A DNA stretch of 9,011 nucleotides from Anaerolineae bacterium. Lineage in GTDB: Bacteria > Chloroflexota > Anaerolineae > UBA1429. Position numbers and translations under genes: made by a program. Location: the NCBI GenBank assembly GCA_016928125.1, contig JAFGLK010000063.1:1-9011 (forward strand), given 5' to 3'. Position 1 is the stretch's first letter. Every line of letters begins with the position of its first letter. The notes below the pieces were generated by a model that saw nothing but the letters and a program-made list of their open reading frames with translations, was not told the DNA's origin and did no database searches. Below are positions 1 through 6,253 of this stretch, piece after piece.

Positions 1-1
1 A

Positions 2-958
2 GGGAATATCGAGGAGCCGCCTGCCGTGGCTGTCGTCTCATTGGCCGAGCCCACGCCCACGCCTACCTTCACGGGCACACCGCTCCCGACACACACGCCG
101 ACGCCCACACCCACATCGACGCCGACACACACGCCGACGCCTACGTCCACTCACACGCCGACTCCCACGCCAACTCCCACACCGCTGATCGAGTTCTACT
201 CTAACGTGAACAAGATCTATGGGCCCTGCGAGTGTGCAGTGCTCACCTGGAATGTGGAGAACATCCAGGCGGTATACCTGGACAATGAGGGAGTGGGCGG
301 CCACGGCACGCGCGAAGTGTGCCCGGAGGAGACCACCACCTACACGCTGCGTGTTATGCTCGTGGATGGGGGCGAGGTCACACGGCAGGTCACGGTTGGG
401 GTGATCTACCCAAGCGTTGCATTCCGCGCAGATCAGGAGCAGATCGTCAGAGGTCAGTCCACCATTCTGCGCTGGGACGTGGACAACGTGAGAGAGGTCT
501 ACCTGGATGGCACGCTGGTCTCGGGCCATGGCGCGCTGCGGGTTTCGCCGGCGCAGACCCAGAGCTATACCTTGCGGGTGGAGCTAGTCTGTCCCTACTA
601 TCTAGACTCCCGCACATTGTATCGCACCGTCACCGTCACAGTTTGCCCGCCCCTGACCGATGCCAGCCTGTCCGCGAGTTATTATGTGCCCCCAACTGAA
701 AGGGCTGTGGTGCGTATCATCTGGAAATCCGGCGGGGGATGCGCGCCCTTTACCGGGACGGTGACGGGCCGTGTCAGGAATCAGCCAGCGCCCTTCCAAT
801 CGTTCGACGTGAGCGCCCAAAGCGGCACGATGGATGTGGCTCTGCCAGAACCCACGTCAGAAGGGACCGTGATCGTCGTGTACACGCTCACTCTCCGCGA
901 TCAACTCGGTCAGACCGTGACAGCTGTTGATGAGGAGACCTTTACTTTCGTGTACTAG
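2..958 (+). CDS. Thr-Pro-linker protein with duplicated Ig-like modules, 5'-partial
   Basis: The reading frame is open from the left edge to the TAG stop at 956-958. A GTG at 26 has a GAGGAG-like site 9 bases upstream, but a product starting there would have no signal peptide before an export-type linker. I therefore read this as the C-terminal part of a longer gene. Numbering from GTG 26, residues 8-53 are a Thr-Pro linker. Residues 55-126 and 130-206 are two copies of one beta-sandwich module that share the pattern W-x-V-x-N, VYLD, GHG, a Pro-x-x-T turn and YTLRV. Residues 207-310 form a third beta-rich domain. Cysteines (68, 70, 99, 189, 207, 239) suggest an extracytoplasmic, oxidising location. 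There is no C-terminal membrane helix, so any anchor must lie upstream, outside the window. Such linker plus Ig-like tails are common in Chloroflexota surface proteins and extracellular parts of receptor kinases. I do not recognise a specific family. The next gene follows after 42 bases, probably in one transcript. Confidence 0.8.
   Translation, partial: GNIEEPPAVAVVSLAEPTPTPTFTGTPLPTHTPTPTPTSTPTHTPTPTSTHTPTPTPTPTPLIEFYSNVNKIYGPCECAVLTWNVENIQAVYLDNEGVGGHGTREVCPEETTTYTLRVMLVDGGEVTRQVTVGVIYPSVAFRADQEQIVRGQSTILRWDVDNVREVYLDGTLVSGHGALRVSPAQTQSYTLRVELVCPYYLDSRTLYRTVTVTVCPPLTDASLSASYYVPPTERAVVRIIWKSGGGCAPFTGTVTGRVRNQPAPFQSFDVSAQSGTMDVALPEPTSEGTVIVVYTLTLRDQLGQTVTAVDEETFTFVY
52..184 (+). repeat. Thr-Pro codon repeat tract with in-frame 20-bp direct repeat
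   Basis: Low-complexity ACN-CCN codon repeat that encodes the Thr-Pro linker. A 20-base identical copy lies at 86-105 and 122-141. The offset of 36 bases equals 12 codons, so gain or loss of a unit keeps the frame. Synonymous third-base variation elsewhere in the tract shows that it is selected as protein linker and is not a perfect microsatellite. Confidence 0.7.
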
Positions 959-990
959 AAGAGGGGAATACGCAGTCGACCCATTCCTGT

Positions 991-995
991 GGAGG
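991..995 (+). promoter_or_regulatory. Ribosome binding site (GGAGG) that sets the start at 1001
   Basis: GGAGG lies 5 bases before ATG 1001. The in-frame GTG at 989 overlaps this site and cannot be served by it, so ATG 1001 is the better start. Confidence 0.75.
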
Positions 996-1000
996 CAGCC

Positions 1001-2107
1001 ATGGCATTCCAGACCCTTCTCTCTGTCGATCGAACGCGCGTGAGCGTCGCCCCTGGCGCCAGCGTGGAGTTAGCGGTGACCGTGCAGAACCTGACTACGC
1101 TGCTGGACCAGGTTTCCGTGCGTCTGGAAGGCATCGACCCAGACTGGGTGCAAGTAGTGCCCCTCCACCTGCCGGTGTTTGGACAGGGAACAGCCACAGC
1201 CCGGGTGATCATCCAGCCGCCGCGTGATCCGGCGCGCGCCCTGGCGGGCGTATACCCTCTGCGGGTGTGTGCGTCATCGCAGGTGAACCCCGGCCAGGAG
1301 GGGGAGACGGCCTCGGAATTGCACATCCAGTTGGAAGGGGACTATCGCATCGCCCTGGGCCCGGGAAGGACGCGCGAGGCCGAGATGAGCTATCCGATCA
1401 CGGTGCAGAACGATTCCAATGCCAGCCTGCAAGTTCACTTTGCGGCGCAAGACGCACAGGACGCCCTCTGGTACAAGTTCGATCCCTTCCAACTGGTGGT
1501 GCCAGCGGGAGGTCAGGCAACCGCGGCGCTCACCGTCATGCCCAGGCGCGCTGGATCTGCTCAGCGCGCCATTGCCTTTGGCCTGTCGGTCACAGGGGAG
1601 TATATGCTCCAAGGTGGCGAGCGAGTGCCTGCCCCCGCCCGCGAGGCCGCGGGCCAGTTCGCCCCGATGGCAGTGCCAGCCCTAAGCATCTCGCTGCGGC
1701 CCAGCCAGATCGAGAATGCGGTGCCCGCGCAGTACGAGGTGCGGGTCAGCAACCCCGGCCTGCTGCCGGTGAGCGTGCGTCTCTCAGCGACAGATCCTGC
1801 CCACAACCTGGATTTCGACTTTGCCCCGCCTCAATTGGCCCTGGCGCCGCAGACCGACCAGCGCGCCGTCCTGGTCGTTCGCCCACGCACGTTGCCCGGG
1901 CCGGGAGAGCGCCGGGTGAGCCGCTTCCGCGCGACCGCAACGCCTCTGGAGAGCGCAGTGCCAGCCGTCTCCGCCGAGGCCACGCTGGTGCAGACCGAAG
2001 CCGCGGCGCCGCCGGTTCAGAGATCCCCGTGGCCGATCATCGCTGCCCTGGCTCTGGCGCTGTTGGTGTTGGCCGTCATGATCGCGATCACCCTGGCCCA
2101 GCGGTAG
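1001..2107 (+). CDS. Ig-like repeat protein with C-terminal membrane anchor
   Basis: 368 aa from ATG 1001. Three Ig-like/beta-sandwich segments are visible, at about 5-112, 114-225 and 228-332. The first and third open with the pattern typical of NEW3/COG1470-like domains: V-x-PG-x-x-V-x-x-x-V-x-V-x-N and a closing V-x-P-R. The repeated 'V/I-x-V-x-N-P/D/L' strand is clear at residues 26-30, 133-137 and 247-251. Residues 344-365 form one strongly hydrophobic helix, followed only by a short AQR tail. No N-terminal signal peptide is present (MAFQTLLSVDRTRV is polar). The protein is therefore predicted to be tail-anchored, with the Ig-like array facing the cytoplasm unless it is exported by another route. 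It may be a scaffold or adhesion-type partner of the upstream Ig-like protein, but that is inferred only from the 42-base spacing and shared architecture. Function is unknown. A GGAGG site supports the start; the GTG at 989 is an unlikely alternative. Confidence 0.85.
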   Translation: MAFQTLLSVDRTRVSVAPGASVELAVTVQNLTTLLDQVSVRLEGIDPDWVQVVPLHLPVFGQGTATARVIIQPPRDPARALAGVYPLRVCASSQVNPGQEGETASELHIQLEGDYRIALGPGRTREAEMSYPITVQNDSNASLQVHFAAQDAQDALWYKFDPFQLVVPAGGQATAALTVMPRRAGSAQRAIAFGLSVTGEYMLQGGERVPAPAREAAGQFAPMAVPALSISLRPSQIENAVPAQYEVRVSNPGLLPVSVRLSATDPAHNLDFDFAPPQLALAPQTDQRAVLVVRPRTLPGPGERRVSRFRATATPLESAVPAVSAEATLVQTEAAAPPVQRSPWPIIAALALALLVLAVMIAITLAQR

Positions 2108-2128
2108 CCGCGCCAAGGACGCATTCTG

Positions 2129-2150
2129 TGTGCCGCGCCCTCCGGGCACA
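2129..2150 (+). repeat. Short inverted repeat downstream of the Ig-like gene
   Basis: TGTGCC at 2129-2134 pairs with GGCACA at 2145-2150 across a 10-base loop, 21 bases after the stop at 2107. The stem is only 6 bp and no T-run follows, so it is at best a weak terminator. Confidence 0.25.
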
Positions 2151-2216
2151 GACGATCTGGCGATGTAGATAGACTCAGGCCAAGTCGCCAAACCTTCCGC
2201 TGGAACCGTGTGGAGT

Positions 2217-2230
2217 TCAGGCCGGCCTGA
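2217..2230. repeat. 14-bp perfect palindrome between convergent genes
   Basis: TCAGGCCGGCCTGA reads the same on both strands. It sits in the spacer between the convergent genes, 6 bases from the hairpin at 2236-2262. It could be a protein-binding site or part of a termination structure. No T-run accompanies it. The 2108-2250 spacer holds nothing else that I can identify. Confidence 0.45.
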
Positions 2231-2235
2231 GTTCT

Positions 2236-2262
2236 GCCAGGCGATCGGCCTCATCGCCTGGC
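2236..2262 (-). terminator. Candidate hairpin overlapping the end of the SGNH gene
   Basis: A perfect 10-bp stem (GCCAGGCGAT / ATCGCCTGGC) with a 7-base loop. One arm contains the last codons and the start of the TGA stop (2251-2253) of the SGNH gene. No U-tract follows on either strand, so it is not a textbook intrinsic terminator. It may act bidirectionally with the neighbouring palindrome or protect the 3' end of the transcript. Confidence 0.35.
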
Positions 2263-4155
2263 CAGGTACCGCCCAAGGAAGAACGCCACGGCAGCGATGG
2301 CCAGCACCAATACAAAAGCGATGGGGTAGAGCAAGGCTCGCAGCCGGCTGGGCGCGGCGGGCTGGGCCGCCCGCTGCACGGGGGCGGTCGTCGGCGCTGC
2401 TGCCTGTTGCGCGGGCGTATCCGCCAGCTTTGCGGCCTGCTGCGCGGCCGTGGCCGCCGGAAGCGGCTCGGCGGTGGGCGCTTCCCCGGGGGCCCCCGTG
2501 GGGGCGGGCTGCGCCTCCTCTTTCGCCACCTCGGGCGCGGCCTCCTGCGACACTGCTTCACCCGTGAAGAGGCCGACGTCATCCAGCCAGAGAGTGCCCT
2601 CGCCGGGCATGAAACTGAGCCCCATGCCGACGATGTGCTGGGGATCGATCTCGTTCAGCCCGCCCTCGTCAGACCAGGGGGCTCGGCCAAAGGCCTCCCA
2701 CGGCACGATGATCGCTGCCCAGTCCGAGACGGACTCCTCTGTGGTCTCCAAGTCTGCGACGAATGGCGTGGGTCCGTCGGCGCTGCCGGAAAACAGCATC
2801 AACACCAGGGGCTGGCCGGCTGTGTCGGAATGGAGCGCCAGCGCAAGCCCCGTGCCGCCGCTCAGGTCGGCCGGGCTGGGAAACGAGGTGCCACAGTCTC
2901 CCCAGCCCGTCGCGACGACATTGTAAGCCATGCGCAGGGCGCCGTTGCCGCTATAGGTCGTCTGCGAGTCGACCGCTGACTCGATGGTCGATCCCTGGTC
3001 ATCCCCATTGCACTCCCAGTAATTCTCGCCCTCCCAACCTTCGATGAGGCCCGTCACAGCGCCCGCGGCAGGCGGAGGCGGTGCCTCACCCTCGCTCGGC
3101 GCGGGCTCGGCAGCCTCGGTTGGCGCTTGAGCCGGGGTCGGCTGCGCTGGCCGCTGCGGCGCTGGGATCGCTGGGACAGCCGCGCCAGCGCCCTCCTTCC
3201 AGCGGTTGTAAAAGACATTGAGCAGGGGGACGAACTCGGCCGTGGCCTTCTGATGCCCCGCGCTGGAGGGATGACTGTCACCACTGGGATAGGACGAAAA
3301 GTTGTTATCCACGGTCTGGATATGCTCTATCTGGCCATCTCGCCAGCGGTGATGGTTGCCGCCCTCCTGGCGGAGGTCGTTCACCTCGGGGCTGCCCCCG
3401 CTGCTGGTGAGCACGTTGAAATAGTCAAAGACAGCCACATTCGCGTACGGATAGCTCCCCAGCCACTCGGCGACCAACCAGTTGTTGAAGGCACGGGCGT
3501 TGGCGGCCCGCTGGGCGGGCGGCAGATCGCCCCCACCATAATCAAAGTCGGCCATGGGCGGCGCGGTGATGACGACAAAGAGCTTATCCTGCCGCGTCTC
3601 AAAGTAGGTCAACAGACGATTGTACACGGCCTTGGCATTGCTCACGGTCATCTCGTCGCCGGGCTCACCCGCCGGCGGGTCCGTCGGGTTACCGTACAGA
3701 TCCGAGTTGGGGAAGCAGGACTTGAACATGACGATCTCGTTCTCGCCGCCGGGGTCCTGCGCCAGACGCGACCAGCGGCCAAAGTCGCCGATATTCTGCC
3801 CGTTTTCGGTGTACAGCGCCCGCAAATAGCGCTCGCTTTCCGGGCCGCCGAACCACTCGGGCCAGTTGGGGATGTCGGTCCGGTCGCCGATGTCATTGGG
3901 TCCCCAACTGTAGTTGGTGGCGCTGACAAAGTAGTTATTGTCGCGCAAGGCGATGCCCAGGCCGCCAGAGGGCTGATCATCGCTGGGATCCGCCAACCAG
4001 TTGCCGCCCGTGGAGTGGTGGATGAAAATGAGCTTGACCGGTTCGGCAGGCGGGCTCGCGTCAAGGCCCTGGCCATGCGCCGGCACAGCCAACGCGAGCG
4101 CAAGAAGAAAAAGCATCGCGAGCAGAGACAAGCTGCGCGTGGCTGACTTGGTCAT
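2251..4155 (-). CDS. Membrane-anchored SGNH-hydrolase-like protein with CBM-like domain
   Basis: 634 aa. Residues 1-28 are a signal peptide (Lys/Arg N-region, Leu/Ala core, cleavage near AVPA-HG). Residues 37-320 look like an SGNH/GDSL-type hydrolase. The candidate Ser nucleophile is S48 in FIHHSTGGNW, the Asn block is FKSCFPNSD (N150), and the C-terminal D-x-H dyad is GDSHPSSAGHQ (D293, H295). The strand KLFVVITAPP before the Asp/His-bearing end also fits that fold. A Pro/Ala/Glu linker (about 322-366) follows. Next is a jelly-roll-like domain (368-533) opening with GLIEGWEGENYW and closing with GTLWLDDVGLF, the pattern of CBM11/CIA30-like beta-sandwiches. After a second Pro/Ala linker comes a membrane helix (607-627) with an Arg-rich end (YLARR), so the catalytic part should sit outside the cell. 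Likely role: ester removal from, or another hydrolysis of, a surface-accessible glycan; substrate unknown. ATG 4155 has AGGAGG at 4165-4170 inside the upstream gene's end, and the 5-base gap between the genes implies translational coupling. Confidence 0.85.
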   Translation of the reverse strand: MTKSATRSLSLLAMLFLLALALAVPAHGQGLDASPPAEPVKLIFIHHSTGGNWLADPSDDQPSGGLGIALRDNNYFVSATNYSWGPNDIGDRTDIPNWPEWFGGPESERYLRALYTENGQNIGDFGRWSRLAQDPGGENEIVMFKSCFPNSDLYGNPTDPPAGEPGDEMTVSNAKAVYNRLLTYFETRQDKLFVVITAPPMADFDYGGGDLPPAQRAANARAFNNWLVAEWLGSYPYANVAVFDYFNVLTSSGGSPEVNDLRQEGGNHHRWRDGQIEHIQTVDNNFSSYPSGDSHPSSAGHQKATAEFVPLLNVFYNRWKEGAGAAVPAIPAPQRPAQPTPAQAPTEAAEPAPSEGEAPPPPAAGAVTGLIEGWEGENYWECNGDDQGSTIESAVDSQTTYSGNGALRMAYNVVATGWGDCGTSFPSPADLSGGTGLALALHSDTAGQPLVLMLFSGSADGPTPFVADLETTEESVSDWAAIIVPWEAFGRAPWSDEGGLNEIDPQHIVGMGLSFMPGEGTLWLDDVGLFTGEAVSQEAAPEVAKEEAQPAPTGAPGEAPTAEPLPAATAAQQAAKLADTPAQQAAAPTTAPVQRAAQPAAPSRLRALLYPIAFVLVLAIAAVAFFLGRYLARR

Positions 4156-4160
4156 CTCCC

Positions 4161-5615
4161 CTAGCCTCCTACCTGCCAGGCATGAATGATCGACTTGTCC
4201 TCATCCACTAGGGGCTCCATGATATACAGGACTCTACGCTGGCTGTCGTACGCTACCGCGCCGACGTGGTCCCACTGCCTCTCGGACGTGATGTGATACA
4301 GATATGGGTCGATCTCCAGGGTCGCGTAAGGCTGAGGCTCCCAGGGCTGTTTACGGCCCGCGGCCACCGCCGCCAGATCATCGGGGTTGTAGAAGATGAT
4401 CTGGGCCTGAAAGCGTTCGGCCCACCAACCTCTCTCGTCGTTGGGCGGATCCGGGACGGGGGGATAGGGCCCTTCCTCGGGCCATACCGTGCCATCTGCA
4501 AAGCCATACCAGGTCTCACCGAGCGCCTTGGTGCCGATCATCACCACCGCCGATCGACCGTTCGCAGTCAGCCAGGCCCCGCCATCCCATTCGTCGGCAT
4601 GCGAGTAGCCCTCCATGATGGGGCCGCCCTCCTCGAGGTAATTGCTGTAGGCCAGAAGAGGTATCGTCGCGAGTTGCGCCCCCACAGGGGGAGGGTTGCC
4701 ATCGTTCCACGGCCCATAGGCAAAGAGCGAAGGCCCCCTGCTGCCCTGGCCGCCATCCCGAAAGCGCCCTGTCACGAGCAGCATCCCCGGCGTGTGCGCC
4801 GCGGCCCAGTCTGGGTCGATGGGGAAGATATAGTCGCTGGTCACATAGTTGACATAGTCGCCGATGGTCCAGGCCCCGGCCACCTGCGGATTCGCGAGGT
4901 CCAGCTCGCACCAGCCATGGGATACCTCAGGCTGGCCATGGAGCGTGGGCTCGTCCTGGGGCACCAACTGCAGGTGGTATCCCCAACAGAAGTAGAGCTT
5001 GGCCGAGGTCTGCTGGCCCTGTGCCGGCAGATAGGCCAGGCCGGCCTTGGCGAGTGCCCCCACAAAGTCATCGAACTCGTGCAGATCATCGTATAGCGTG
5101 CCACGGATGTTGTAGAAATCCTGCAAGGTCTCGGCTGTGTTCAGCTCTTCCACGTTCCTGCCTGGGGAGTTCACAGGCACGGGGATGGTGACCTCGGACA
5201 CGTACTGCTTCTGGTCATTGCCGGTGCCAAAGAGAGAGCCGGGGTAGCCATCGTCAGGCCCCTGTGGGTCACCGTCGGGATAGTAGGTCAGGGCATGACC
5301 GCTCCAGGGCCAGCCGAGCTCATCAGCGCTATCGGGCAGCCTGAAGGCCCCAAGGTAGGCCAAGTCCGCTGGCATGAGTAGGCTGGCCGCATCCACCGGC
5401 GGAGGGGCCGCCTGCGCTCCTTGCGGAGGACTCGGGGCGCCAAGCGAGGCGGGGACTCTGGTTGCGGGCGCCTCTATGGGAGATTGGGCCGAGGAAGGAA
5501 TCGCTTCTGCCGTATCATCGGGGGGTGAGGGACCAACCGACGAGCAAGCCATCATGACGGGGACGAGACACACCAGCAGAAAACAGGCCGCACCGACCCA
5601 CCGTGGAGACCCCAT
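4161..5615 (-). CDS. Large lipoprotein of unrecognised family, possibly beta-propeller
   Basis: 484 aa. The N-terminus has a hydrophobic core (residues 8-22) and a lipobox-like VMMAC, with C24 the likely lipidated Cys, so it is probably a membrane-tethered extracytoplasmic lipoprotein. Residues 25-78 are a Pro/Ala/Ser-rich spacer. The folded part (80-484) starts LAYLGAFRLPD. It contains repeated strand-turn-strand stretches with Gly and aromatic residues, such as GSLFGTGNDQK, AKLYFCWGYH, GMLLVTGRFRDGG, GGAWLTANGRSAVVMIGTK and a closing GAVAYDSQRRVLYIMEP. These suggest a beta-propeller, perhaps one carrying out recognition rather than catalysis. No catalytic motif is recognised. Acidic clusters (DGDPQGPDDG, residues 114-123) could bind calcium. 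ATG 5615 is preceded by GGAG at 5621-5624 (5-base spacing) and by a promoter-like pair at 5680-5708. It is the first gene of a two-gene unit with the SGNH protein (5-base gap), so the two probably work on the same surface substrate. Function is otherwise unknown. Confidence 0.85.
   Translation of the reverse strand: MGSPRWVGAACFLLVCLVPVMMACSSVGPSPPDDTAEAIPSSAQSPIEAPATRVPASLGAPSPPQGAQAAPPPVDAASLLMPADLAYLGAFRLPDSADELGWPWSGHALTYYPDGDPQGPDDGYPGSLFGTGNDQKQYVSEVTIPVPVNSPGRNVEELNTAETLQDFYNIRGTLYDDLHEFDDFVGALAKAGLAYLPAQGQQTSAKLYFCWGYHLQLVPQDEPTLHGQPEVSHGWCELDLANPQVAGAWTIGDYVNYVTSDYIFPIDPDWAAAHTPGMLLVTGRFRDGGQGSRGPSLFAYGPWNDGNPPPVGAQLATIPLLAYSNYLEEGGPIMEGYSHADEWDGGAWLTANGRSAVVMIGTKALGETWYGFADGTVWPEEGPYPPVPDPPNDERGWWAERFQAQIIFYNPDDLAAVAAGRKQPWEPQPYATLEIDPYLYHITSERQWDHVGAVAYDSQRRVLYIMEPLVDEDKSIIHAWQVGG
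4165..4170 (-). promoter_or_regulatory. Ribosome binding site of the SGNH gene, inside the upstream stop region
   Basis: AGGAGG on the minus strand lies 9 bases before ATG 4155. It is embedded in the last codons (Gly-Gly-stop) of the preceding lipoprotein gene, which suggests coupled translation of the pair. Confidence 0.7.
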
Positions 5616-5679
5616 AGTATCTCCATCCAGGCCGACTCGCGACTAGCCTCTCCAATCGGACGCGCATCAGCCTTCCCCC

Positions 5680-5708
5680 ATCATAGCATACTATCCTAGC
5701 GGGAACAA
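5680..5708 (-). promoter_or_regulatory. Sigma70-like promoter of the lipoprotein-SGNH unit
   Basis: On the minus strand, TTGTTC (5703-5708) and TATGAT (5680-5685) are separated by exactly 17 bases. The -10 matches 5 of 6 consensus positions and the -35 only 3 of 6. Predicted transcription would start near 5672-5674, giving a leader of roughly 57 bases before ATG 5615. A 12-base inverted repeat (ATAG-CATA-CTAT, 5683-5694) overlaps the upstream edge of the -10 and could be an operator. Confidence 0.5.
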
Positions 5709-5713
5709 GCCTT

Positions 5714-5725
5714 TTTGCTGGCAAA
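5714..5725 (-). promoter_or_regulatory. Candidate operator just upstream of the -35 box
   Basis: TTTGC-TG-GCAAA is a perfect inverted repeat with 5-bp arms. It ends 5 bases upstream of the -35 hexamer at 5703-5708, a position used by activators. It is also in the trailer of the TPR gene. Short AT-rich palindromes arise by chance, so confidence is low. Confidence 0.2.
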
Positions 5726-5791
5726 TGGCACTGTTCGCGCTCTGCTATGCGCCGCCCCCTTCGCCCTTCTGAGATACACACATCGGGGTCA

Positions 5792-6241
5792 TCATGGATG
5801 TCCCTCCAGTTCACCCAGGCGCTGCCGCGCCAGAGCGTGGTGTCCTCGATCGGGCAGCTCGAGCACCTTGCGATAGTCTGGTAGGGCCTCCTCAGGCTTA
5901 TTCATACGCTCGTAAGCCAGGGCGCGTCCCAGGTAGGCTGATGGTTGCTCGGGCCAGATTTCGATGAGACGGCTCCAGTCCTTGATGGCGCGGCGATACT
6001 TGCCCCAGCGGAGATAGGCCTCGGCGCGCTGCTCATAGCCGCGGGTAATACCCGGCGGGTCGAGCTTGGCCACCTGCCCAAAGCAGCGCACCGCGGTGCG
6101 GTAGCGGCCACGCTCCATGGCGATCAAGCCGGCGCGATAGAGCCCCTCAGCGTCGGCCCGGTCGGCGCAACCGGACAGACAAGCCAGGGCCACAACCACA
6201 AGGCCCGCCAGAAAAGCCCCATACCGGGCGGCGCGAGGCAT
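5792..6241 (-). CDS. Small TPR-repeat lipoprotein
   Basis: 149 aa from ATG 6241. The signal sequence ends in a canonical lipobox LSGC, with C25 the lipidated residue. The mature part is almost entirely tetratricopeptide repeats, at about 31-62 (EGLYRAGLIAMERGRYRTAV), 66-99 (GYEQRAEAYLRWGKYRRAI) and 100-131 (AYLGRALAYERMNKPEEAL). They show the usual small-residue positions (A/G at 8, Y/A at 11, A at 20). Such proteins act as protein-binding scaffolds at the membrane surface, and no partner can be read from the sequence. A TTG two codons upstream (6247) abuts the GAAGGG site and is a poorer start. The gene follows the methyltransferase after 10 bases and is the last of its run. The downstream spacer (5616-5791) shows no canonical terminator, so some read-through into the lipoprotein-SGNH unit is possible. 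Confidence 0.85.
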   Translation of the reverse strand: MPRAARYGAFLAGLVVVALACLSGCADRADAEGLYRAGLIAMERGRYRTAVRCFGQVAKLDPPGITRGYEQRAEAYLRWGKYRRAIKDWSRLIEIWPEQPSAYLGRALAYERMNKPEEALPDYRKVLELPDRGHHALARQRLGELEGHP

Positions 6242-6247
6242 GATCAA

Positions 6248-6253
6248 CCCTTC
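6248..6253 (-). promoter_or_regulatory. Ribosome binding site of the TPR lipoprotein gene
   Basis: GAAGGG on the minus strand overlaps the TGA stop of the methyltransferase gene (6252-6254) and lies 6 bases before ATG 6241. This favours ATG over the TTG at 6247 and suggests coupled translation. Confidence 0.55.

Noticed and set aside
86..141. Possible CRISPR-like array in the repeated tract
   Set aside because: The repeats are Thr-Pro codons in frame, with 16-base intervals of the same composition rather than unique spacers.
1267..2172. A 301-codon plus-strand frame overlapping the Ig-like gene
   Set aside because: The product is Arg/Pro/Ala-rich without any fold signature, as expected from a shifted frame of a GC-rich gene. 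The overlapped gene has clear domains and a membrane helix.
3127..4146. A 339-codon plus-strand open frame opposite the SGNH gene
   Set aside because: It lies wholly antisense to a gene with a signal peptide, domains and a ribosome site. Its product shows no domain, and long antisense frames are expected in GC-rich DNA.
4266..5096. A 276-codon plus-strand frame opposite the lipoprotein gene
   Set aside because: Antisense shadow: no recognisable domain and no convincing start, while the opposite strand encodes a lipoprotein with a lipobox.
5709..5791. Intrinsic terminator after the TPR lipoprotein gene
   Set aside because: Only short stems such as GCGC...GCGC were found, with no T-run following on the minus strand.
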